Assembly (NCBI GenBank): GCA_963836405.1 | Contig: CAWIJL010000013.1 | Span: 209,116 to 273,115, forward strand | Length of the DNA: 64,000 nt | Origin: CAWIJJ01 sp963836405 | GTDB taxonomy: Bacteria; Acidobacteriota; Terriglobia; Bryobacterales; Bryobacteraceae | Direction of reading: 5' to 3' | Part shown: positions 25,199-34,746 of the stretch, in pieces | Layout of the letters: each line of letters opens with the position of its first letter | How positions within the stretch are numbered: position 1 is the first letter of the stretch | Program-made: the position numbers and the translations under genes | Notes under the pieces: model-generated | Told to the model about the DNA's origin: nothing | The model's database searches: none | Seen by the model: only the letters and a program-made list of their open reading frames with translations

Positions 25199-25642
25199 AT
25201 GACCACTCCGATAGACGCCGGCCAAACACCATGGGAAGCAGCCTCGTCGCCATCGGCCAAAACCTCGCGCGGAGCCCTTTGGGCCGGAAGAATTCTCGGC
25301 GGCCTGCCGGCGCTGTTCCTCGTCCTGGACGGCGCCATGAAGCTGTTCAAGCCTGCCGTCGTGGTCGAAGGCACGATGCAGCTAGGTTATCCGGAATCGT
25401 GCATTATCGCACTCGGCATCGTCCTCCTGATCGGCACGATCCTCTATCTCGTCCCGCGCACTGCCGTTCTCGGCGCGATTCTGCTCACCGGGTACCTCGG
25501 CGGCGCTGTCGCGACGCACGTGCGTGTGAGCGATGGCTGGTTCAATATGCTGTTCCCGGTATTTTTCGGCGCCCTGTTGTGGGGCGGCTTGTGGTTTCGC
25601 GATGCACGGGTGCGCAACCTGCTGCCGTTCGTCGGGGCATAA
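25199..25642 (+). CDS. DoxX family membrane protein
   Basis: 147 residues with four predicted membrane helices starting near residues 30, 65, 85 and 120. DoxX-type signatures are GGLPALFLVLDGAMKLF and GAILLTGYLGGAVATHVR. DoxX proteins are small membrane proteins linked to oxidoreductive or detoxifying functions, with poorly known chemistry. The ATG at 25199 starts the conserved part; AAAGGA lies about 10 bases upstream. It is downstream of the ECF-SnoaL sigma gene, a pairing seen often enough in this family to suggest regulation. The 150 bp after the stop, up to the terminator at 25762, hold no gene I recognise. Confidence 0.87.
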   Translation: MTTPIDAGQTPWEAASSPSAKTSRGALWAGRILGGLPALFLVLDGAMKLFKPAVVVEGTMQLGYPESCIIALGIVLLIGTILYLVPRTAVLGAILLTGYLGGAVATHVRVSDGWFNMLFPVFFGALLWGGLWFRDARVRNLLPFVGA

Positions 25643-25761
25643 CGTCCCATCATGGACCGCCAGGGCCGCCCATCGTCGGACCCCGCATCGATTGCGAATC
25701 GGTGGAAGAAATCGACCGCTTGTTCGCAGCCGGCCCGGAATAGCCACCCTGATTCCGAAGT

Positions 25762-25789
25762 CGGTGGCCGGACATCTGCCCGGCCACCG
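25762..25789 (-). terminator. Stem-loop terminator after TonB receptor 2
   Basis: CGGTGGCCGG (25762-25771) pairs perfectly with CCGGCCACCG (25780-25789), a 10-bp GC-rich stem with an 8-base loop. It sits 5 bases beyond the stop of the minus-strand receptor gene and 119 bp beyond the plus-strand DoxX gene, so it could serve both. There is no strong T-run. Confidence 0.55.
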
Positions 25790-25794
25790 TCTCC

Positions 25795-28700
25795 TTAAAA
25801 GGTCAGCTTCAGACCGAGGTTGATCGCACGCGGACCGGTCCCGCCCACGCCCTGACCGGTGACCAGGCCCGCCAGGGTACCGGTCACACGGCCGAAATTC
25901 GCGTCGCCCAGCGTGGTGTTGGGATTCCCGAACGCCGGGGTATTGGTGATGTTGGTCGCCTCCGCGCGAAACTCGAGCTTCACTCGCTCGCTGATCTCGA
26001 ACCGGCGGAAGAGGGATAGGTCGAAGTTGCCCAGGCCGGGGCCGTTGAAGTTGTTGCGCCCGGATGTGCCGAACCGGCCCGTTGTGCCGAGCGGCGGATT
26101 CTGGAGAAAGCAGGACGAGGTCACCGGCACGCAACCCGTCGTGTCAAACCACGTCGCGGTCCCGCTGGTCCCGGCCACCACGTGCGTGATCTTCACGTCG
26201 CCGATAAGGTCCGGGGTGAAGCTGCTGCCGGGCGTGTTGGCGGCGGCGTTGCTCCCGAACGTCAGCGGGCGTCCGGTCATCAGGCTGAGAATCCCGTTGA
26301 GCTGCCAGCCGCCGGCAATCCAGCGCGCCGCGCCATTCTGAAGCCACGGCTTGCCTTTGCCGAACGGCAGCTCCCAGACGAAGCTTTCGGTGAAGTTGTG
26401 AGTGCGGTCGAAGTCGAGCCGCGCGTAGCTGCGCTCCGGCTGGATGTAGTTCCACAACCCACCGTCCTCGGACGAGAATCCCATGGCCTTGCCCCACGTG
26501 TAGGCATTCGTCATGAGGAAGCCGCCGCTGAAACGGCGATCGAACTTCACCTGGAGACTGTTGAAGTTGTTGCTGTAGCCCGCGTAGCGGTAGTTGATGT
26601 CGGTGTTCCGGTTATCGCGGACGAAGTACGGCTTGCCCGCCGAGCCGGAGCCGAACACGAACGACGCGTTCAGGTTGTAGGTGACGGGAGCGCGCACGGT
26701 GTGGTTGGCAACGTAGGCGATATCGAGCGTGAAGTTCATCGGCAACTGCCGCTGGAACGCCGCGTTCCACGATTGGATGTAGCCCTCGTGATAGTCCAGC
26801 GGAATGTAGCTCGCAATGGTCTGCGCGAGGAGCTGGGGCGTGTTGGCCGGGATGATCCCGTTATCGGGTATGTTCGCCGGGGCCAGCGACGGGAAGCCCG
26901 TGCCCATGTTGAGGACCTGGCCAGACGGCGTCACCGCGAAGCCGTAGCTGTTGGTGGTTCCGTAGGAGTTGGTCTGCTTCACGGGAAAGTTGTCCCAGGC
27001 GTACTTGTTGTCCGGGAACGGAATCCAGCTGATGCCGTATCCGGCACGGATCACCGTCTTGGAATTAAGACGGTAGGACGCGCCGATGCGCGGCGAAAAG
27101 CCCGTGTAATAGGTCTTGCGGCCGAGGTTCATCGGGTTGTTGCCATAGCCCGCGACGACCAAACTGTTCGTCGCCGGGTCGTAATTCGAAAAACCGCCCT
27201 TGAGGCGCGGCGTGGCCGGCGGGTAGAAATCGTGGCGCAGGCCCAGGTCGACGGTCAGTTTCTGGCTGACCTGCCACTTATCCTGGAAATAGCTGAAGAC
27301 CATCCAGGCGCGATAAGCCGGGAACTGGATTGCGAGGTCGCGCCGGACCGTGTTCGGCACGTCCAGCAGGAAGCTGGCCAGACCGTTCACCTGCGACTGC
27401 ACCGCGGCGCCCGGGGTAGACGTCTGGTTGTTGCCGAAAACGAACTCGCCGCGCGGGCCGCCCGCGTCCTGCGTTTGCAGCAGTTCGTCGCGGAGACGGC
27501 GGATGTCTACGCCCCACTTGAACGTGTGGTTGGACTTGATCTTGATCCAGTTGTTGACGAAGTCGATGTTGGTCTCGGCGCGATTCCACGGCAGGCTGTT
27601 GGCCCAGCCGACCAGGGGATTCGGATAGCCGCCCACGTTCATCGAACTGAGGCCGCTCGACCAGTCGTCGAGGTTGGCGCCCTTGATACCGACCGCCTCC
27701 GCCGCGTTCGTGCCGTAGTCCAGGTTCTGCGCCTTGTTGCTGTACCGCCCGAGTCCCACGCGCGCTTCCATAAGGAATGTCGGCGAAAGGGTCCGGGTGT
27801 AGTTCACCGCGGTGCTCTGGGTGCGGTTAATGCCGGTGGCGGCGAAGCCCTTGCCCCCGCCGCCGTAGATGCCGAAGCGGCCCGGGTCCAGCACGACCGG
27901 GCGCTGGAAACTGTAGCGGACCGAGAAGCGGTCCTTATCGGACTGCTGGTGGTCGACTTTAACGTCGAACGAGTCCTGATCCTTCTTGCGCGTGGTGGAG
28001 CTGGCGTAGTTGTTGGTGATGACGCCGGGGATATTCTGCGCGGGCACGAAGGAGAGCAGCTTGGCCGCGATCGGGCTGATGAGGTTCGTCGGAATCTTGT
28101 TGTCCGGGAACGGCGTGCGCCCCACGCCCGTAGTGCGGTCGCCGGTGGTGGGGTCGTACACGCGGGCGGTCTGGCTGCTGAAGTCGCCGTTGCGGAACTC
28201 GGCCGTCGGCACCAGGATCAGGAAACCGTCGCCGCGCCGGTCGGCGATGCGCAGATAGTCGGCGAAGAAGAATGTGCGGTTCCTGATGATCGGACCGCCG
28301 ATGTTGCCGCCGAAGTAGTTGTACGTGGTGACGGGCTTGGACGGCTGAAAGGTCTCGCGGGCGATCAGGTGGCTGTTGTTGTGGAACTCGTACGCGGCGC
28401 CGTGAATGCTGTTGGTGCCGGATTTCAAAATGATGTTGGTGACCGCGCCGCCGGCGCGGCCGAGCTCGGCCTCGTAGTTGGCCGTGGCGACGTCAACGTT
28501 CTGGAGCGCCTCGATAGGCGGGATCAGGACGGTCAGCAGGCCGGTGCGGTGGTTGTTGTCCACGCCCTCGAACTGCACGTTGTTGCCGAGCCGGCTGACG
28601 CCGTTCACCTGTGACGTCAGGGAGCCCTGTGAGTTGAAGAACTCCGAGTGCGGCGCAAAGGATCGCGTCGCGCCGGGCACCAGGTTCAGCATCGCCTGAA

Positions 28701-29160
28701 AGCTGCGGTTGTAGCCGACCGGCAGATTCGCGAGTTGCACGGTCTCGATCTTGCGGCCGATATCCACGCGGTCCGTCTGCAGTGCCGACGCTTCGGCGGT
28801 GACCTCGACCGTCTCGCTGATCTGGCCGGGCTGAAGCGCCAGGTCCACGCGGATAGTGGTGTTGACGGGAAGGTCCACTCCGCTGCGGGTGGCCTTTTTG
28901 AAGCCGGCCTGCTCGGCACTTACCGAGTACAAGCCAGGAGGGAGGTTCGGGAAGGAATAGTTGCCGCTTTCATTGGAGTTGGCGGTGCGGCTGACGCCGG
29001 TATTGGTTTCGGTGAGCACGACCTTGGCATTCTGAACCACCGCACCGGAAGCGTCGGTGATGGTTCCGACCAGGCTCGCCGTGACGGCCTGCCCCCAAAC
29101 GGTCCCGGCAATCGCACATGCCAGGAGAAGCAGGACGGAAATCGAACGTAGATTCTTCAT
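25795..29160 (-). CDS. TonB-dependent receptor-like outer-membrane protein 2
   Basis: 1121 residues. Signal peptide (ISVLLLLACAIAGTVWG), carboxypeptidase-regulatory-like domain at about 25-110 (ASLVGTITDASGAVVQNAKV), plug (NVQFEGVDNNHRTG, ELGRAGGAVTNIILKSGTNS) and a barrel to a C-terminal LGLKLTF. Same architecture as the receptor at 20332-23700 but only moderately similar, so they probably import different glycans. The ATG at 29160 has GAGG 7 bases upstream; the open frame continues 60 codons further without a signal peptide. It is last in a minus-strand run after DUF4384, GH78 and DUF169 genes, with gaps of about 95-120 bp. Confidence 0.9.
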   Translation of the reverse strand: MKNLRSISVLLLLACAIAGTVWGQAVTASLVGTITDASGAVVQNAKVVLTETNTGVSRTANSNESGNYSFPNLPPGLYSVSAEQAGFKKATRSGVDLPVNTTIRVDLALQPGQISETVEVTAEASALQTDRVDIGRKIETVQLANLPVGYNRSFQAMLNLVPGATRSFAPHSEFFNSQGSLTSQVNGVSRLGNNVQFEGVDNNHRTGLLTVLIPPIEALQNVDVATANYEAELGRAGGAVTNIILKSGTNSIHGAAYEFHNNSHLIARETFQPSKPVTTYNYFGGNIGGPIIRNRTFFFADYLRIADRRGDGFLILVPTAEFRNGDFSSQTARVYDPTTGDRTTGVGRTPFPDNKIPTNLISPIAAKLLSFVPAQNIPGVITNNYASSTTRKKDQDSFDVKVDHQQSDKDRFSVRYSFQRPVVLDPGRFGIYGGGGKGFAATGINRTQSTAVNYTRTLSPTFLMEARVGLGRYSNKAQNLDYGTNAAEAVGIKGANLDDWSSGLSSMNVGGYPNPLVGWANSLPWNRAETNIDFVNNWIKIKSNHTFKWGVDIRRLRDELLQTQDAGGPRGEFVFGNNQTSTPGAAVQSQVNGLASFLLDVPNTVRRDLAIQFPAYRAWMVFSYFQDKWQVSQKLTVDLGLRHDFYPPATPRLKGGFSNYDPATNSLVVAGYGNNPMNLGRKTYYTGFSPRIGASYRLNSKTVIRAGYGISWIPFPDNKYAWDNFPVKQTNSYGTTNSYGFAVTPSGQVLNMGTGFPSLAPANIPDNGIIPANTPQLLAQTIASYIPLDYHEGYIQSWNAAFQRQLPMNFTLDIAYVANHTVRAPVTYNLNASFVFGSGSAGKPYFVRDNRNTDINYRYAGYSNNFNSLQVKFDRRFSGGFLMTNAYTWGKAMGFSSEDGGLWNYIQPERSYARLDFDRTHNFTESFVWELPFGKGKPWLQNGAARWIAGGWQLNGILSLMTGRPLTFGSNAAANTPGSSFTPDLIGDVKITHVVAGTSGTATWFDTTGCVPVTSSCFLQNPPLGTTGRFGTSGRNNFNGPGLGNFDLSLFRRFEISERVKLEFRAEATNITNTPAFGNPNTTLGDANFGRVTGTLAGLVTGQGVGGTGPRAINLGLKLTF

Positions 29161-29281
29161 CGCTAACCTCGAAGTGACAGACTTGTTACCTGCGGGCGAA
29201 CGAGTCCCGCAACCTGACATGAGATTATAGGACTTTCGGAAGCCGTTTGCCGAATGGTGCGATTCTGACAGAACTCGCAGA

Positions 29282-30046
29282 TTACCCTTGCAGTCTTGCC
29301 ATCGACTCCGCGTAAGTCGGGTGGGCTCCGCCGGCCACATCCTCCCGCCTTAATTGATGGAACTTTCCCAGCATCGCGTTCGCGCCCGCCAGAATGCGCA
29401 CGCGCTCGGTATATTCGTCGAGCTTGCTCCCCGGTAGCACCCACATGGCAACGTCGTCCGACAGGGCATCGAGATAGGCGCGGGCGCCGCAGCAGCCCAG
29501 GCTCATCGCCGCACGGCCGCTGTTGACGGCCTGCGCAACGGCGCTGCACGCCGGCCGCCCCATCGCCGGCGGAATCCCCAGCTCCACCTGCTGCACCGCC
29601 TCCGCCATCACCAGGCTCCGGCGCGCATCCGCAAGCACAACCACCGCGTCCGGAACGAACGGGCTCTCCGCCAGCGGCGTGTAGATCACATATTTCGACC
29701 GCCGCTCCAGCACCGGGATGTGCGCCATGTCGGCCGGCCGCACATAATCCAGTTGTCCGAGCACCTGCATCACCGTCTGCAACTCGGATTCGTAATTCGG
29801 TGAAGGGTCTTTCAGGTTGTGCGTGTAGACCCCGATCGAGCAGAGATCGTGATCTTTGGCCGACGTGGCGAATCCCCCCTGCGCGGCCCTTTCCCAAAAC
29901 ACGCATCCCGCCGGCACCGCCCCGTCAAATAAGGGAATGCCTTCGGGAATGCTGTCCCGGAAACTGATCGCCACCGCTGGCAGGGACAGATTCAGACTGC
30001 TCTCTAAAACCTTCGCCATCTCTGAGCATTCGGACATCGCGCGCAT
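29282..30046 (-). CDS. DUF169 domain protein
   Basis: 254 residues of the DUF169 family. The typical segments are LPAVAISFRDSIPEGIP near the N-terminus, an internal GKPACSA-like GRPACSAVAQAVNSG, and SLGCCGARAYLDALSDD. Several conserved cysteines (GCVFW, DLCSIG, RPACS, GCCGAR) suggest a metal or Fe-S site, but the function of the family is unknown. No signal peptide. The first ATG at 30046 has GAGGAG only 2 bases upstream; a second ATG at 30037 has better spacing and would remove three residues. It lies between the rhamnosidase and TonB receptor genes on the same strand. Confidence 0.85.
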   Translation of the reverse strand: MRAMSECSEMAKVLESSLNLSLPAVAISFRDSIPEGIPLFDGAVPAGCVFWERAAQGGFATSAKDHDLCSIGVYTHNLKDPSPNYESELQTVMQVLGQLDYVRPADMAHIPVLERRSKYVIYTPLAESPFVPDAVVVLADARRSLVMAEAVQQVELGIPPAMGRPACSAVAQAVNSGRAAMSLGCCGARAYLDALSDDVAMWVLPGSKLDEYTERVRILAGANAMLGKFHQLRREDVAGGAHPTYAESMARLQG

Positions 30047-30143
30047 CTCTCCTCGATCAAACGTTCGAATGCACGATTATACCGCCGCCGTCACACCGCC
30101 GCCGTTACAGAGCCGCGACCAAAGGGAGCGGTCCGCCGAATCC

Positions 30144-33100
30144 CTATCTGGCCGCTGTGAACGTGTAACTGCCGGATTTCAGGTTATAAATGGCCTTGCC
30201 GTTTTCGTACCTGAAAAACGTGACGCCATTCGCCTGTCCCGCATCCTTGCCGCCTTCTTTCACCGATGCCGCCGCCGTGGCCGGCAGGTATAGCGTAGCC
30301 GTGGTGTTCGCCGGAACCGTAGCCCTGTATGTGAGAACCGTGCCGTCAACCTTCCACGCGCTGGCAATCCTGCCGTACAGCGAATCGTAGTAACCCTCCG
30401 CCGACGTGATGGCACCCGTCGGGTCCGGCTCCGGCTGAAGGATGAATTTTTGGAAGCCGGGCTGGTCCCGCTGAATGCCCAGCGAATACGCCATCATCCA
30501 CTGCCCCACCGCGCCGAACGAATAGTGGTTGAACGAGTTCATGCTGTTGTTGCCGCCGAACCCCTCTTCCACCGTGTACCCGTTAAGCCGCTCCCAAATC
30601 GAGGTCGCACCCTGGTCGATGGCATACAGCCACGACGGGTATTTGTCGTTCGTCAGGATCCGGTACGCCAGATCGCTCATGCCGTGGTCCGACAGGGCCT
30701 TGCTGATCCAGGACGTGCCGATGAACCCGGTCATCAGCGAGTCCTTCGGCCGCACCACGCCGCTGTCGTCCTTGTTTTCCCGGCTCACCGTTTCCGCCAG
30801 GTTCTTGACCATGTATGGTTCGTTCTCGCTGCTGAACAATCCCATCCCAAGGCCCACCGCATAGGAAGTCTGCGTATCCGCCAGCCTGAACTCCGGAGGC
30901 CCCGCCGGCGCCGCTCCCCGGCCGCCCCCCATTCCGCCCCGTCCGCCGCCTGTCGCTAGCGTCTTCTTCTCGGCATTGACAAACGCTTTGTTGAAGAAAG
31001 CCTTGCGCTTTTCATACAGACCCTTGTATTTGGCCGCGTCGGTAGGTTTGTCGAGTATCTCGGCGACCTTCGCCATGATATCGAGGTCATAAGCGTGGTA
31101 AGCGGTGACCAGGAAAGGCGATCCCAGCGCATTGTTCTGCGGTCCCAGCCAATCGCCCAACTGCCCGTCGGAACTGAGGCCGGTGTTCGGATCGATCGTC
31201 GTCTCCAGGTAGTCCACATAGGCCGCCATCGCCGGGTAATGCCGTTCCAGCAGGCCCACGTCGTCGTATTGCAGGTAGGCTTCCCACGGCACCACGACCC
31301 CCGCGCTACCCCAGAGCACGCCGCCGAAGCCTCCCCCGATCGGCACCACATCGGTGAACCTTCCCGACGGCGCCTGGACGTCGCGCATGCCATACATATG
31401 GCGCGTCAGGAATTGATCCGCATTCGATACGTAAGTTGCGGTACGGGAAAAGACGTTGATGTCCCCCGACCATCCCATGCGTTCATTCCGCTGCGGGCAA
31501 TCCGTCGGTATCGTGAGGAAGTTATCCACGTTGGACCAGACCAGGTTCGACCAAAGCCGGTTGACTTTTTCATTGGACGTCTTGTAATCGGCCGATAACT
31601 CCCGCACGGAACTAATCGCTACGCCCTGCACGTTCGCAAGCGGTAGCGGCCTGTCGATCCCCGTGATTTCCACGTACTGAAAGCCGTGGGAAGTGAAGCG
31701 GGGCTGCAAAACCTGGCTCCCCGCCTTCATCGTGTAAACGTCCTGGCTGAGCGCGGCACGATAGTTTTCCGTCATGATCATGCCCACGTTCTTCCCCGAT
31801 TCTTTCAAATCGGGATACAGCATCTCCGAGTACCGCAGCGTGACCTTGCGGCCGGCGCGCCCGTTGGCGATGCTGATCCGCGGCACCCCCACCAGGTTCT
31901 GCCCCATGTTGTAGACGTACACGCCGGGCCGCACCTCCTTGACGCTTTTCGCCGTCAGGGTGCGGAAAACGCCGGCGCCATTGCCGACCTGCCCGACCAG
32001 GGACAGTTTGTCGAAATTGAACGGCGTCCCCTGCGCTCCGCGGCCGCCCCCTTCCATGCCCGAAAAGGTTGTGCCCTGGAGCGGCACCACCACGGCATTC
32101 TTCCACTTACTTGCGTCGTAGGCGGCGGTGGTCCAACCATCTACCGCACGCTCCTTCGACGCATCGTAACTCTCGCCGAAATCGAGGCTGCCGTATACCA
32201 CCGGCCCGCTGCCGTAATACTTCCAGGTCTGGGGATTGGTGGCGATCGTGTCGGCGGAGCCATCCTTATAAGTAATAACCAGTTTGGCCAGCAGCGATTG
32301 CCGGTCTCCGAAATGATTCCAGATATTGCCGAAGCTAAGCAGCCCGCTCCACCAGCCCTCCCCGAGCATCGCACCCATGGCGTTGTCGCCGGCTTTGACC
32401 AACCCGGTGACGTCGTAGGTCTGATACATGTGGGTCACGTTGTATTGCGTCAGCCCGGGATTGTAGTAGTCGTCTCCCACCCGCTTGCCATTCAGGTAGA
32501 CTTCATAAATCCCTCGCGCTGTCACATAGAGCCGCGCGCCTTCGATGGCCTTGACCGCTGCCTTGAAGCTGGTGCGCAGCATCGGCATCGAGTTCCGGCT
32601 GGGATCCCGGACCAGAAATACTCCATTCGCCCCGCCCGTCAGCACGTAGCTCCCGTTGGCCACCGAAAAACCGGAGCCGGCGGCGTCCGCATAAATTCCC
32701 TTGTACGCTCCCGCCAGGTTCTCCTGAAAGAGCGCGTGGTTGGGAGCGCGGTTGTTGCGAACCGTGACATCCCGGAACGAGGCGCTCTGGCCCGCCGCAA
32801 CCGAAAATCCGATATCGCAAAGCATGCCGAACGGGATGTAGTTGCCGCCCGAACCCACCGGGTTCAGGTTTACGGAATTGGCCGCTCCGCCGCGGCCCCC
32901 GCCGCGCGCTCCGCCCGCCGGAGCCGGCGCCGCAGCGCCCGAGATGGCGCTATTGCCGTCAATCGAGATGGCAATCTGTCCGAACGTGCTGCGAAACTCG
33001 ATCGTGTGTTCCGCATTCTTGTTCGAGTTATCGATCAGTTCGCTCGCTATTTCGAAGGTGCGCAGCGGTTGTGAGGGCGTGTCCGTGTCTTTGTACCCCG

Positions 33101-33779
33101 CGCGATAAACGTGCAGTTTCGCCTTGCCCCCCGCCGTGCCGTCCACTGCGGAAATGTCGAGCTCCAGTTTGATGTAGCTCTGGTCGTTCCCGCTTTCCAC
33201 CTGGTAAATGTTCTTGTACTTATCCATCAGGCGCGAATCGTTGGCGCCGTAGACGAAACTCGCGCGCGTGCTGCCCGGCCGGATCGTCAAACCGTATTTC
33301 ACATCGAAGATCGCCAGGTATGGCGCATACAGCACCAGGTCGTCGTCGCCGCCGCCGATCCATTTGGCCCCGCCCCACGCACTCGCATCGGGAGCCGGAT
33401 TCATCAGTCCGGTTTCAAACCACGAACTGCCGCTCAGCTTCGCACCCGCCTGGTCCCACACCGTGACCGTCCACGAATACCGGGTTGCCGGCTGAAGCGG
33501 GCTCCCCGCGTACCGGATCGCGAGTGAATTCGATCGGTCGGTCCTCTTCGTATCCCAGACCGCGTTGCCCTTGGAATCTTTGACCTCGATCTGATACGCG
33601 GTCTGCGCGTACCCGCGCTCACCCGCCGTCGTGGCCATCTGCCAGCCGAATCGCGGCTGTGCCACATCGATACCCAGAGGGGTATTCCTGTATTCCACTT
33701 GCAGGTTCTTGATGAGCGCCGCCGCCTCGGCCTGCGCCATTCCGCAAAGCAGCACGAACGCCACCGTCAATAGTCTCAT
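30144..33779 (-). CDS. GH78 alpha-L-rhamnosidase with RGG-rich inserts
   Basis: 1211 residues. Signal peptide (MRLLTVAFVLLCGMAQAEA), N-terminal fibronectin-like domain (FGWQMATTAGERGYAQTAYQ), a beta-sandwich region, the rhamnosidase N domain (RGIYEVYLNGKRVGDDYYNP), the (alpha/alpha)6 catalytic domain with PTDCPQRNERMGWSGDINVF that carries the acid residues, and a C-terminal beta-sandwich. Expected to release L-rhamnose from pectin or other glycans. Two low-complexity inserts, GGARGGGRGG near 32885-32935 and GGGRGGMGGGRG near 30910-30955, interrupt otherwise normal domains. GGAGG lies 5 bases before the ATG at 33779. It follows the DUF4384 gene by 95 bp and probably shares its transcript. Confidence 0.92.
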   Translation of the reverse strand: MRLLTVAFVLLCGMAQAEAAALIKNLQVEYRNTPLGIDVAQPRFGWQMATTAGERGYAQTAYQIEVKDSKGNAVWDTKRTDRSNSLAIRYAGSPLQPATRYSWTVTVWDQAGAKLSGSSWFETGLMNPAPDASAWGGAKWIGGGDDDLVLYAPYLAIFDVKYGLTIRPGSTRASFVYGANDSRLMDKYKNIYQVESGNDQSYIKLELDISAVDGTAGGKAKLHVYRAGYKDTDTPSQPLRTFEIASELIDNSNKNAEHTIEFRSTFGQIAISIDGNSAISGAAAPAPAGGARGGGRGGAANSVNLNPVGSGGNYIPFGMLCDIGFSVAAGQSASFRDVTVRNNRAPNHALFQENLAGAYKGIYADAAGSGFSVANGSYVLTGGANGVFLVRDPSRNSMPMLRTSFKAAVKAIEGARLYVTARGIYEVYLNGKRVGDDYYNPGLTQYNVTHMYQTYDVTGLVKAGDNAMGAMLGEGWWSGLLSFGNIWNHFGDRQSLLAKLVITYKDGSADTIATNPQTWKYYGSGPVVYGSLDFGESYDASKERAVDGWTTAAYDASKWKNAVVVPLQGTTFSGMEGGGRGAQGTPFNFDKLSLVGQVGNGAGVFRTLTAKSVKEVRPGVYVYNMGQNLVGVPRISIANGRAGRKVTLRYSEMLYPDLKESGKNVGMIMTENYRAALSQDVYTMKAGSQVLQPRFTSHGFQYVEITGIDRPLPLANVQGVAISSVRELSADYKTSNEKVNRLWSNLVWSNVDNFLTIPTDCPQRNERMGWSGDINVFSRTATYVSNADQFLTRHMYGMRDVQAPSGRFTDVVPIGGGFGGVLWGSAGVVVPWEAYLQYDDVGLLERHYPAMAAYVDYLETTIDPNTGLSSDGQLGDWLGPQNNALGSPFLVTAYHAYDLDIMAKVAEILDKPTDAAKYKGLYEKRKAFFNKAFVNAEKKTLATGGGRGGMGGGRGAAPAGPPEFRLADTQTSYAVGLGMGLFSSENEPYMVKNLAETVSRENKDDSGVVRPKDSLMTGFIGTSWISKALSDHGMSDLAYRILTNDKYPSWLYAIDQGATSIWERLNGYTVEEGFGGNNSMNSFNHYSFGAVGQWMMAYSLGIQRDQPGFQKFILQPEPDPTGAITSAEGYYDSLYGRIASAWKVDGTVLTYRATVPANTTATLYLPATAAASVKEGGKDAGQANGVTFFRYENGKAIYNLKSGSYTFTAAR

Positions 33780-33874
33780 CGCATCCTCCACTTGGCTGCT
33801 GTCGGCACTTCTTTGGAACGTCGATTGTAACGCCCCTCCCCGTTTGCCGGACGGCGCAGGCAGGTGTCGGTTGC

Positions 33875-34645
33875 TTATTGGTGGCGAATTTTGATCTGGA
33901 TTACCAGCGAGCCATCGTTGTCGAACTTGGGATTGGTGACGTACACGGAGTGCGGCGGTTCGCCGGCCGCGGCGGGCGGTCCGATTTTTTCGAGTCGCAA
34001 ATCCCGCGATGCAAGCAGACTCCCCCGGTCGATTCGTTCGCCCATCTGCTCGGCCACCCGCACCGGTTCGGCGCCCTTCGCATCGGGCCGCGCCGGACCC
34101 GCCACCGGCGAAACCACCACCATCAGGTTCTCCTCGCCCCGTGGTTCCTCGATCCGGAAGCAGTAGCCGCGCGGAACTGTCACCGAAGCGCCGGCCTGAA
34201 CCACCGGCTCGTCGGGCACCTCCGCCGAGGGAAGCAGCGCCTGCCACCGGCCGGACGAGCCCTGGTTGAACACGAACAGCCGTCCTGTCCAGTTAGGAGT
34301 AAAGCGCACGGCAAAACAATCGCCGGTCGCGAAGTTCGCTTCCGGGTCCACCTCGGTGGCATGCGTCGTGATTGGATCCACTTTGAGCACGTTGTAACGC
34401 AGCGCCGGATCCGTGAGGGCCGCCGGAATGACGATCCCCGGATCCGCGGTCGAGTCCGGAATGCCGGGCCGGGTTGTCCCCTTCGGTTTCGCCGGCGGAG
34501 GTTTCGGAGTGCCGGCAGGCTTGTAAATCAACTCCCGGGTCTTCAGGCCGCGAAAGAAGACTGCCCGTGGGCTCGTATCCGGTTTCTGGCAAACAACCGG
34601 CACAACCGCCGACAAGCAAACCACGCAACACAATAGATATCGCAC
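33875..34645 (-). CDS. Secreted DUF4384-like protein
   Basis: 256 residues. A signal peptide (MRYLLCCVVCLSAVVPVVC; possible lipobox Cys at the end) is followed by a Pro/Lys-rich linker and a DUF4384-like domain at about 95-180 (NWTGRLFVFNQGSSGRWQAL, ASVTVPRGYCFRIEEPRGEE). DUF4384 domains occur in exported or envelope proteins of unknown function. I chose the GTG at 34645 because AAGGA is 10 bases upstream and the signal peptide begins there; a GTG at 34669 would add 8 charged residues. The gene is divergent from the amidohydrolase operon (101 bp between). Confidence 0.75.
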   Translation of the reverse strand: MRYLLCCVVCLSAVVPVVCQKPDTSPRAVFFRGLKTRELIYKPAGTPKPPPAKPKGTTRPGIPDSTADPGIVIPAALTDPALRYNVLKVDPITTHATEVDPEANFATGDCFAVRFTPNWTGRLFVFNQGSSGRWQALLPSAEVPDEPVVQAGASVTVPRGYCFRIEEPRGEENLMVVVSPVAGPARPDAKGAEPVRVAEQMGERIDRGSLLASRDLRLEKIGPPAAAGEPPHSVYVTNPKFDNDGSLVIQIKIRHQ

Positions 34646-34746
34646 AACCGCTCGTTCCTTCCAGCGCACAACGCGTCCGGAATTATATCAGCTTCGCCGC
34701 CCACTTCCGCGCGACCCCGCGCCTATAGCGTATAATCAGGTCTTTT

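Noticed and set aside
25643..25743. Short coding remnant after the DoxX gene
   Set aside because: A frame ends with ESVEEIDRLFAAGPE, but it is too short to assign to a family.
26182..28614. An 810-codon open frame on the plus strand
   Set aside because: Antisense to TonB receptor 2; composition (Val, Ala, Arg rich) is that of a shadow frame and no domain is visible.
34731..34736. TATAAT as a -10 box for the amidohydrolase operon
   Set aside because: It lies only 10 bases before the ATG and I see no -35 element at suitable distance, so a promoter here would imply a nearly leaderless transcript; not enough support.
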